A stretch of DNA of 64,000 bases from Phallusia mammillata. Its lineage: Eukaryota; Chordata; Ascidiacea; Phlebobranchia; Ascidiidae. The stretch covers positions 1 through 64,000 of the forward strand of contig QLIY01000833.1 in assembly GCA_003260075.1 (NCBI GenBank). The letters run 5' to 3'. Shown here piece after piece: positions 23,801-35,800 of the stretch (position 1 is its first letter; each line of letters begins with the position of its first letter). Both the position numbers and the translations under genes were made by a program. The notes under the pieces were generated by a model. The model had not been told where the DNA came from. It saw only the letters and a list, made by a program, of their open reading frames with translations, and did no database searches.

Positions 23801-26800
23801 GGACGAATCCCGATCCGTTTTTTTGTCTGTGGGTCAGCCGCGCCAGACCATTCGGCCAAGTTCCTGCCCTTTTCTGATGCATTAATGCAGTAGTTTTCAA
23901 ACTGTGCGTCGCGACGCCCTGGTGCGTCTTTCCATTTTCGAAGGGCGTCGCAAAATAGTTCCGTTTCGTAACTTTTTGTTGTTGTATCAATATACACAAC
24001 TTTAAGCATAAGCCCCCCCCCCTAAGTCGGACTGGTTTCGGGCCGGGTTAGGGCTTGGGTTTCTTAAAAAGCGGGCTTGATTGGGGCCTCACTTTACTCT
24101 CTGTGTCAGTTTTTTATTTATTTAACTAGCTAAGTAGTCAATTGCTGGACCTGACATATTGTAAACAGCCCTAAAACGCCTTGTTTAAAACCAATTGTCT
24201 ACTGTGTTTAATGTCTTTGGTCTTTTCTGAGGCTTTTTTTTTACTCTTCACGGGGATCGAACCCAGGACACTCCCGGGGACGAATCCCGATCCGTTTTTT
24301 TGTCTGTATGTGGGTCAGCCGCGCCAGACCATTCGGCCAAGTTCCTGCCCTTTTCTGATGCATTAATGCAGTAGTTTTCAAACTGTGCGTCGCGACGCCC
24401 TGGTGCGTCTTTCCATTTTCGAAGGGCGTCGCAAAATAGTTCCGTTTCGTAACTTTTTGTTGTTGTATCAATATACACAACTTTAAGCATAAGTTCCTCA
24501 TTAACTTTTATTTGCTGGTGCGTCGCAAGTCCAGAAAACTTTTCCAGAGGCGTCGCTACAAAAAAGTTTGAGAGCCACTGCTTTAAGTATACGCCTACAA
24601 TCAGACTTTCGGGCGTAAACGGGCTTCCCAAAAACGATTCGGGTTCGGACCGGGTTTCGTACTTGTAGTTTCGTGTTCGGGCCTGGTTCGGGCTCCAGTT
24701 TACAACTTTGGTTCGACGTTTGTACGTTACACCTTTGTTAGAAAATTCTGAAACAAAGCTAATGAAAATAGAATTAATTAACCTATTGCATACTACAAGT
24801 GTTTCTTGTTATCCATTCTAGTTTGGACTGTACGTTTGCAGGATAGACAAAAAACGGATAATTGCATTTATACTGTTTGAAACCAAATCTACAGCGTTTC
24901 TTTAACAGATGATTAGTCCAATTCTCCCTTTGAAAATGCAGAGATCCTTTAAATATAAAGCGATTCAAAAATTGCAAGATATGAATTCGTTTTTCCAATT
25001 AAAATAAACAACGTGTTGCATAAAATACGAAGCTGCACTTTATATTTTACCGCATTTCCCATTCAAAAACGGTTTATAAGCTGACTGCATAATTAAGTGA
25101 CGGTTAAACGAGTTTCGCAAAATCAAGGAAGCCCTGCATTGCCCTGCATAGTCGTGTTACGAACTAAGTTAAGCAACTCTATAGGCTAATAACATTTGTT
25201 ACACAAATTCGTCAAAGTCATTTGTTTCACAGAGTTGCTTCAGAATAGTTTAACCAACTCCAGCTGCGACGTGCAATTAGTTTTGGAAGACTTGGGTGAT
25301 ATGAAAGGTGAACTAACTTAAATATAACTTGCTGTGTTTTGTTTCGTATTTATTTCTTTGACTGTTGTAATTTGTCTTCGTTTTCAGATGTTATGCACAG
25401 CAACTTTTCTGAAATTGCAAGGATTCTAACATATGAAAGAAAAAATCAGAAAGGTATTGACTTAAGGATAATAAATCAATGCAGACATTTTAAAAGAATA
25501 CATGCTAATGCAATCGCATTAAAGATGTTTTTCAAAAGAGAATGTGCTTTCAAAAGCTATTACAGTAACCCATATGTTAGTGTCAAACTTTTTTAGGCAC
25601 TGCAACTAAGTTATTGAGTCTGATGCAAAATGTGTCGTTCAATTTCACAAAACAACTACAAATCGTTGATAAACAATCGAATTTGATTCTTCAAACACTT
25701 GAAAATGTCTCTCAAACTACAGCAAGCTCAGAGAAATATCTTAAAGGTAATGTAGTTAACTCTTTTTCATCCTATGGCGTTAGTGGTTACGTCACTGTTG
25801 CCCTTATGCTGTGTGCCTGTGCAAGGCAGAATGGTTATGCTAGGGATTGTTTGCAATAAACGTTTTTTTACTATATACAAGGCTTTGTCACTTTTATTTT
25901 CGAGTAAGCTATAAACGTTACTATCTGTGTTCCTAAACGACAGTTTGATTTGTTTGTCAATAAAAACAAAACAGTTTTCAATTGTTCAACAGTCACGCAT
26001 TCAAACTACCACACGTGAAAACACCTAAAAATCTATTTTAGTAAGTGTCAATGCGAGAGACAACAAACACATTATTTTTGGTACTTGCCTATTGGAGTGC
26101 TTGGATGAAAACGGAAATGGGCGCAATGCCTATTTCCTCTCCAAGCATTCCAATCAATCCCGGAAGTGTACGGCACAAGGGGATACAATTACTTATTGCA
26201 CGAGCTTAGGTTGTGACGTGAATAAAAAATATGTGAATAAAACGTTTTAACCAAGACTTATAGCAGTTTTCCTGACTTATGTCTTGTCTCAAAAATATTG
26301 ATAAATTTATCTAAAAAATGGCCGAATTGCTCGTTACATAAGACACCTAATGCCAGCATTTTTTTCTGAGTATTATTTATTCGTTTATCTTCAACAACTC
26401 GGGTGTGTGTCATGCTTACCTTACGACCACAAACAGACTCCTTAACCTTGGGACCTGGCAGTGCCGCTTGCTACTGGGAATTCGTATTAAATAGATTGGC
26501 CAACGAACATCAAATTATGTTTGTAGCAGAAACATCCCTTTAAATTGGACTACAGCATCTTGCTGTGCTAATAAAGTTTATAAGTAACGATTTTTTGCAA
26601 ATTCTACGACATTGTTAAATTGTGGCACATGCGAGTTCAGGGACCAGTGTCGCTACAAACTGGTAAAACCACAATTAGCTTACATACTTGTTCGTGTTTT
26701 TCAGCTTTGCAAACCAACTTAGTAAAACAAACCAACGTTTCAACCATGGGGAGTCGGTCTGTTGAGAATAGCTTAAATTTGTTGAAAGGTGAGGTTGAAA

Positions 26801-29800
26801 AAGAAATAAATGCCCAATATAAAGCGGTTTTTGTTTTTGCAGAAGAATTGAAGCGCAACATTACCTCGATAGCAATCAATGTCAACGCTCTGCAAGCCCA
26901 ACACACCACGAACGGAGGTAAAAGTGTTTCCGTAAAAGGTTTCGTGAATTTTCATGAACGGTTTCGTGAATTTTAAACCTTAGCTTTCCTAGGCCAGTTG
27001 TAATTTTGGCCAGGCTTTTAGGACTTGGTCCAGTTTGAATAAAACGAGCTTGATTCGATGGACATGGCTTTATACTAGTCCACATTTGCGTCGTTATTTT
27101 GCTTTTCATTTTACAATTAGGTCTATTTTTGGCCTATATTTGTAAAACTGGAGTTTAGAATCGCTTGCAACTCTGCAAAGTCACTAAGCCACAAATTAAA
27201 TCAATTTCTTGTTCAGACGTCTAATTTAGTCGACATTACCCCCCCCCCTCAACACAACTTGACGGCGATTGCTGACGGTTTGGCGAGACTAGAAAATGCT
27301 TCAAGAAACACAGAAGGTAACATGGAAAATATCAGTGAAAATATTGGCCCAATGATGCTAATAGTTAGCTGTGAAAACTGAAATTCGAGAAATGAATAAA
27401 GCACTTACCATAACAATGTGATGTTTTGTGTCATTTTTGCTTATTTGTGAAAGTCTTATTCTTTCAGAGTTAATCGAAGTCAGTTCTGTCAACTCCACTC
27501 GCGACCTGCAATCAGTTAAAAAGAAATTGCGCGGCATGAAAGGTAAACTAACTTAAATAATAACTTGCTGTGTGTTGTTTCGTTAACATCTTTTTTCGGT
27601 TGTTTAAACTTATGCTTTGTTTAAGATATTATGCGCAACAACTTTACTGAAATTTCAAAGATGGTAAAAAACATGGAAAAAGATGAGAAAGGTATTGAAA
27701 AACTTGTTTGAATTTCTGATATAAAATAAATGCCAATAAAACTGATTTAAAATATTTCAGTCAAGGACAATTTACGCACCACGTAAAAAAATATTATTTC
27801 TAAGTCAAGTTTTAGACGCGTTCTTTTCAACTTTTTTTGTCAGTTTTGACTCGATTTGAAAATTAGAATTATAAGTGTTCTTGACTATTATATACTTGTG
27901 TAACATGTCTGTTGTTTCTTTAGAGCAAATGCAGCAATTAGGCACAATAACTAAATCATTGAGTTCGATACAAAATGCGTCTCACAATTCCACTAAACAA
28001 CTACAAATCCTTGATGAACAATCGAATTTGATTCTTCAAACACTTGAAAATATTTCTCACACTACAGCAAGTTCAGAGAAATATCTTAAAGGTAATGTTG
28101 TTAACTCTTTTGTTGTCTTATGACATTAGTGGTTTCGTCACTGTTTCCCTTATGCTGCGTGCCTATACAAGGCAAAATGGTTATGTTTTATATATTGCAC
28201 TGATAATAACACAGAGATTGTTTGTTGGTCTATACCAGTTGTTTTGTTCGATTCAATTATTAACGTTACTGTCTGCGTTCCCAAACGACAATATGATTTG
28301 TTTGTCAATAAAAACCAAACAGTTTTCAATCGTTTAACAGTCACGGATTCAAACTACCTAATTTGTAAACACATAAAGAGCTATGCTAGTAAGCGTCAAT
28401 TCGAGAGACAACAAATAATTGTTTTCGGCACTTGCCTATTGGAGTGATTGGATAAAAACGGAAATGGCCGTCACGCCTACTTTCTCTCCAAGCATTCCAA
28501 TCAATCCCGGAAGTAAACGCTACAAGGGGATACAATTACTAATTGCACGGTCTTATGTTATGAATAAAACGCTTTAACCAAGTATGATACATTTCTTGAC
28601 TGTGTGTCTTTGGTGTCAAAAATATTGATAAATTTATTTAAAATATGGTCGAATGGTTCGTTAGTTATGACACCTAATGCTAGCATATTTTTTCTGACTG
28701 TTGTTTATTACTTCTTTTTCAACAACTCGAATGTCTATCATGGTTACCTTTCAGACCAATCCCTGACTCCTTAACCTTGGGACCTGGCAGTGCCATTTGC
28801 CTCTTTGAATAGTTTTTTATATGCTTTTAAGTAACAATTTTTTGCAAATGCTACGACAAAGTTAAAATGTGGCACATGCGAATTCAGGGTCAGGGTCGCT
28901 GCAAACTGGTAAAACGACAATTAGCTTACTTAACTTGTTCGTGTTTTTCAGCTTTGCAAACCAACTTAGTGAAACAAATTAACGTTTCAACCATGGGGAG
29001 TCGGTCTGTTGAGAATAGTTTCAGTTTGTTGAAAGGTAAGATTAAAAAAGAAACAAATGCCCGATAAAAAGCGGTTTTTGTTTTTGCAGAAGAGTTGAAG
29101 CACAACATTACCTCGATGTCAAAAAATGTCAACGCTTTGCAAGCTCAACACACCACGAACGGAGGTAAAAAAGTTTTCGTGAAAGGTTTCTTGAATTTCC
29201 GTCAACGGTTTTGTGAATATCAAATCTTAGCTTTCCTAGACAAGTTGTAAGTTTGGCCAGGCTTTTAGGACTTGGTTCAGTTTAGGGTATCAGTTTGAAT
29301 ACAATGAGCTAGATTCGGACATGACGTTACGTTAGGCCACATTTGTGTCGTTATTTTACTTTTCATTTTCTAATTATATATAATTTTGGCATATAATTAT
29401 AAAACTGGGATTTAAAGTACCTTGCAAATCTGTAAAGTCAGTAAGCAACAAATTAAATGAGTTTGTTGTTTAGTATAATTTTGTCAGTATTTACGTTTTC
29501 AGATTTGGTTCAACACAACTTGACGGCGATTGTTGACGGTTTGGCAAGACTAGAAAATGCTTCAAGAAATACAAAAGGTAACATGGAAAAATATCGTTTT
29601 GATGTCTTAACTTGGTCTGGTACAAATCCAGTAAAAAGGTCGACCCACTGATGCTAGTAGTTAGCTGTGAAAGCCCCCCCCCCGAGAAACCAATAAAGCA
29701 CTTTCCATAACAATGTGATGTTTTGTGTCAAGTTTTTTGCTAATTTGTAAAAGTATTTTTTTGTTTTTCAGAGTTAATCGAAGTCAGTTCAGTTAACTCC

Positions 29801-32800
29801 ACTCGCGACCTGCAGTCAGTTAAAAAGGAGTTGAAAGGTAAACTTGTTAAAACGACAATTGTATTTTTAATATTATAAATTGTCACAGTGCAGCGTTACA
29901 AAATTGTATGTAACATCATTCATAATAACAAACTATTTTTCCATGCATTTAGATATTAAACACGACAACCTAACTAAAATTGTAGACATGCTACACAAAA
30001 GGGAAAATCAAGCAGGTAATAAAAACATGTAATGTTGGTTAAACTAAATTGTTGTGCTTGTTGGATGTTAACATATTAAGTTATACTTTGATTCTTAATT
30101 GTGGGTAAAAGTGCAGAGAAACAACTGCCACTTTATAACTTTGCCATTTCGCCACATTTAACTGGCAGCTTGTCTAGGCTTGAAATCGGTGTCACAAACA
30201 CGGAAGGTAACATTGGGGTACAACAGTTCTTTAGTATTTATATGTTACAGTAGTTCGTTAAATAAAATAGACACTTATGTTAGATCCTTAAGAAGCTTTG
30301 CGCTTCACATTTTATCACATTGTCAGCCAATAAAACTGTTTATAGGCCGACCGCATAATCAAATGCCGACAAGGAAGCCTTCTATTAGCATGCCTCGTGT
30401 TGCGAATTGCGTTTAGCTAGTGTATAGACCAGTGGTTCCCAACCGGGGTTCCGCGGAACCCTAGGGTTCCGTACAAACCTTTCAGGGGTTCCGTGAACTT
30501 TAACGGTTGCACGCGGTTCGAAGCGGTTTGGTGTAGCAATTCAAACACGGATGATTCATAATATCATTGTTTCAAACTGCTAAACCATCTAGTCGCGCCC
30601 AAACCATGTAATTAACTTTTGTTACACCATTGATCAATTGTGACGTAATAAATACAACCTTGATACACTCTAGCTAAATTGCAAGATAAATGTAGAAACG
30701 ACCGTTCCAAATAACATGACAATACGTTTTGGTGAGTCGTTGAATTGAAGTCAACCTTTATGATGTGGTTGATCCTTTTTCTTTGATGTAGCCTACTTGT
30801 ATTAGATTCATTATAATTATTGTATGAGGGGTTCCGCAAAGTTTGACAAAATACCTTAAGGGTTCCGTGCCACTAAAAAGGTTGGGAACCACTGGTATAG
30901 ACCAATAACTTCCGCTGTGTGTTACGCGAATTAGTCAAAGCCATTTGTTTTACAGAGTTGCTTCAGAATAGTTTAACCAATGTCAGCTCCGAAATGCAAT
31001 CAGTTTCACAACACTTGCGTGACATGAAAGGTAAACTAACTTAAATGATAACTTGCTGTGTATTGTTTCGTTAATCTTTTTCTTCGACTGTTTAAATTCA
31101 TGGTATGTTCAAGATATTATGCACAACAACTTTACTGAAATTTCAAAGATGATAAAAAACGGAAGTAAAGATGGGAAAGGTATTGAAAAACTTGTTTCAA
31201 TTCCTGATATCAAACAAATACTAACAAAATGGCTTTAAAATATTTAAGTCAAAGACATTTTACCAACCAAGTACAAAAAATATATTGTTTCGGAGTCAAG
31301 TTTCAGACGCTTCCTTTTCAAATTCTTTCGCTGTTTGGACTCGATTTGAAGAATAAAATATTTACCGTTCTTAACTATTATTCACTTGTATAATATGCCT
31401 GTTGTTTCTTTAGATCAAATGCAGCAGTTAGGCACCATAACTAAATCATTGTGTTCGATACAAATCGCGTCTGGCAATTCCACCAAACAACTACAAATCG
31501 TTGATGAACAATTAAATTTGATTCTTCAAACACATAAAAATATCTCTCTAACTACAGCAACTTCAGAGGAATATCTTAAAGGTAATGTCTTTAACTCTGT
31601 TTTAGTCCTGTGATGTTAGTAGATACGTCAATGTTTCCCTTATGTTGCGTGCCTATATAACGCAAAATGGTTATGCTCTAATCTATGGGCATATTACGCT
31701 GATAATAACACAGGGATTGTTTGCGATAAAAGTTTATTTACAAGGTCTTTGCAACTTTATTTTCGATTAAGCTATTAACGTTACTGTCTATGTTCCGAAA
31801 CAACAATATGATTTGTTTGTCAATAAAAACAAACAGTTTCAATCGTTTAACAGTCGCAGATTCTAACTATCTAACATCCTAAATCGTAAACACATAAAGA
31901 GCTATTTTAGCAAGCGTCAGTTCGAGAGACAACAAACAAATTGTTTTTGGCACTTGCCTGTTTGAAGTGCTTGGATAAAAACAGAAATGGGCGCCACGCC
32001 TATTTTCTTTCCAAGCACTCCAATCAATACCGGAAGTAAACGCCACAAGGGAATACAATTACTGATTGCACGATCTTATGTTATGAATAAAACGCTTTAA
32101 CCAAGACTTATACATTTTCCTGACTTTGTGTTTTTGATGGCAAAAATATTGACATAATTATCCCCAAAATAGCCGAATTGTTCGTTCCATAAGACATTTA
32201 TTGCTAGCAATCTTTTTCTGTCTGTTGTTTATTACTTTATCTTCAACAACTTGAATGCGTATCATGGTTACCTTTCGATCACCCCTAGACTCCTGAATAT
32301 TGGGACCTGACTGTGCCGCTTGCCTCTGGGTGTTTTGTTTGAATAGGTTGGCCAACGAACATTATATTATGTTTGTAGCAGAAATGTCCCTTTCAATTTA
32401 AAAATAAATGTAGGGTAAAAGTAGGCGGTTGGGCAAAATGATGGAGAATGGACTACAGCAGTGGTTTCCAACAAGGGCCCATGGCCCCTCAGGGGGGCCA
32501 AGAGCTGTGTTCCGGGGGGCCACGGGTGTTGAATTACCAGAAACACCCACTAAAATCCATTTCCTTTTTAACTTTATTCCCCAATTTAATAAACTATTTC
32601 ACATACTATTTGTCTACACTGATTTTTTTACGATTACGGATTCTTGTTTATTCTATTCGACCTGTTTAAAGTCGAAATTAGTACCGAATTCCAACATGAG
32701 ATTGCCATTTACATTTTTAAGGGGGCCACAGGTCATACAGGGTTACTTGGAGGAGGCCACGAGGTCCAAAAGTTACTTTTAGGGGGCCACGGTCCACGAA

Positions 32801-35800
32801 AGGTTGGGAACCACTGGACTACAGCATCTTGCTTTGCGGTGCTCATAAAGTTTTTTAGGAAAGATTTTTTTTTGCAAATGCTTTGACAATGTTAAAATGA
32901 GGCACATGCGAATTCAAGGACCAGCGTCGCTGCAAACTGGTAAAACGGCAATTAGCTTACATAACTTGTTCGTGTTTTTCAGCTTTGCAAACCAACTTGG
33001 TGAAACAAACCAACGTTTCAACCATGGGAAGTCGGTCTGTTGAGAATAGTTTACATTTGTTGAAAGGTGAGGTTGAAAAGAATTAAATGCCCAATAAAAA
33101 CGAACACACCCAACACACCACGAACGGAGGTAAAAGTGTTTCCATGAACGGTTTCGTGAATTTTAAACCTTAGCTTTCCTAGACAAGTTGCAAGTTTGTC
33201 CAGGCTTTTGGGACTTGGTTCGGTTTGGGGTTTCAGTTTGAATCAAACGAGCTAGATTCGGACATGACGTTACGTTAGACCACATTTGTATCGTTATTTT
33301 ACTTTTTACTTAACAATTGGGTTTATTTTCGGCCTATATTTATAAAACTGGGTTTTGGGATCGCTTGCAACTCTGCAAAGTCAGTAAGCCACAAATTAAA
33401 TGAATTTATTGTTCAGCCAAATTTTGTGATAATTTGCGTTTTCAGATTTGGTTCAACACAACTTGACGGCGATTGCTGACGGTTTGGCGAGACTAGAAAA
33501 CGCTTCAAGAAACACAAAAGGTAACATAGAAAAATATCGTAATGATGTCTAACGTTGATCTGGTACAAATCTCATGAAAACTTTGACCCACTGATGCTAG
33601 TAATTAGCTGCGAAAACTGAAATTCGAGAAACCAAAAAAGCACTTTCAACAACAATGTGATGTTTTGTGTCATTTTTGGCTAATTTCTGAACGTATTTTT
33701 GTTTTTCAGAGTTAATCCAAGTCAGTTCAGTCAACTCCACTCGCGACCTGCAATCAGTTAAAACGGAATTGAAAAGTAAACTTGTTAAAATGACAATTGT
33801 ATTTTTAATATTTTAACGTCTTACTGTACAGCGGTACAAAATCGTGTGTAACAACAATAACGAACTATTTTTTCATGCATTTAGATATTAAACACCACAA
33901 TCTAACTAAAATTGTCGACATGCTACACAAAAGGGAAAATCAAGCAGGTAATAAAAACATGTAATGTTGGTTAAACTAAATTGTTGTGCTTGTTGGATGT
34001 TAACATATTAAGTTATACTTTGATTCTTAATTGTGGGTAAAAGTGCAGAGAAACAGTTGCCAACTTATAACTTTGCCATTTCGCAATTTTTCAGACTTAG
34101 TTCAACACAATCTGTCCGTCCCCCCCCCCCAGCTTGGCTGGACTTGAAAGCGGTGTCACAAATACGAAAGGTAACATTCATGTACAACAGTTGTTTACTG
34201 TTTATATGTTACAGTAGTTCGTTAAATAATACGTAGACACTTATGTTAGATTCATAAGAAGCTTTGCGCGTTTACATTTTATTACATTGTCACCCAATAA
34301 AACGGTTTATAATCTGGCCGGTAATCAAATGCCGATTAAATGAGGTTCGGTTAATCGAGAAAGCCTTGTGTTGCCATGTCTCGTGTTCCAAATTACGTTC
34401 AGCTAATGTATAGGCCAATAACCGTTGTGTGTTACGCGAATTAGTCACAGCCATTTGTTTTACAGAGTCGATTCAGACAAGTTTAACCAATTTCAGCTCT
34501 GAATTGCAATCAGTTTTACAACACTTGCATGACATGAAAGGTAAACTAACTTTAATAATAACTTGCTGTGTAACAAATTTGCGTTAAAACGATTTAAGTC
34601 ACGAGTATTTTACCCACCAAGTACAAACATTAATATTTCTAGGCCAAGCTCTAGACGCGTCCTTTTCAACTGCTTTGGTCTGTTCGGACTCGATTTAAAG
34701 ATTTTAAAATTTACTTTTTGGACTATAATTCATTTGTATAACATGTCTGTTGTTTCTTTAGATCAAATGCAGCAGTTAGGCACGATAACTAAATCATTGA
34801 GTTCGATACAAAGCGCGTCTCACAATTCCACCAAACAACTACAGATCGTTGATGAACAATCGAATTTGATTCTTCAAACATTGGAAAATATCTCTCTTAC
34901 TACAGCAAGTTCAAAGAAATATCTTAAAGGTAATGTCGCGATCTCATTTGCTGTCCTATGACGTTAGTGGTTACGTCACTGTTCCCATTTTGTTGCGTGC
35001 CTATACAACTCAAAATGGTTATGCTTTAAGGCATATTGCACTGATAATAACACAGAGATTGTTTGCAATAAAAGTTTTTCATATGCACAAGGTCTTTGCC
35101 AGTTTCATTTTCGATTAAGCTATTAACGTTACTGTCTGTGTTCTCAAACCACAATATGTTTTGTTTGTCAATAAAAAACAAACAATTTTAATCGTTCAAC
35201 AATTACAGATTCAAACTACCTAATTTGTAAACACATAAAGAGTTATTTTAGTAAGCGTCAAATCGAGAGACAAGAAACAAATTGTTTTTGGCACTTGCCT
35301 ATTGGAATGCATGGACAAAAATCGAAATGGGCGCCACGCCTATTTTCTCTCCAAGCATCTCAATCAATCCCGGAAGTAAACGCCACAAGCGGATACAATT
35401 ACTTATTGCACGATCATTTGCAATAAATAAAACGTTTTAACCAAGACTTTTACATTGCAGTTTTCCTGACTTTGTCGCGTCACGTCCAAAACTGCGGGCC
35501 CACTTGGTCCACTTGACCCGCTAGGCCCAGCACTTGGCCCGCCCCATGCAATAGAAAAAAATGTGGGCCCACAGTTTTTATACTTGCGAGAGACGCGACA
35601 AGCACTGGATTTAGTGGGCCGGCGGTTTTTCCCTGCGAGAAGCGAGCCAAGCACTAGATATAGTGGGCCCGCAGTTTTTATACTTGCGAGAAGCGTGCCA
35701 AGCGAGCCTGCAGTTTTTAATTGCATATAGCGAGCCAAGTGCTGGGCCAAGCGGGCCAAGTGATCCAAGTGGGCCCGCAGTTTTAGACGTGACCGCTTTG

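Larger units (their letters stand above)
22792..25746 (+). repeat. Stalk exon module I of gene C
   Basis: Exon order by opening residues: DLIQHNLTAI (22792), ELIGAS (23063), DTVHHNLTEI (23240), DFVQHNLSVI (23431), ELLQNSL (25233), DVMHSNF (25388), then a shortened 150-base version of the large QMQQL exon (25597). It is the most diverged module, hence probably the oldest. It is interrupted by the duplicated SINE/MITE tract at 23544-24600. Confidence 0.75.

Noticed and set aside
35403..35768. 121-codon minus-strand frame with repeated Gly/Pro/Ser
   Set aside because: It lies within the GC-rich inverted-terminus element and reflects its internal repeats.
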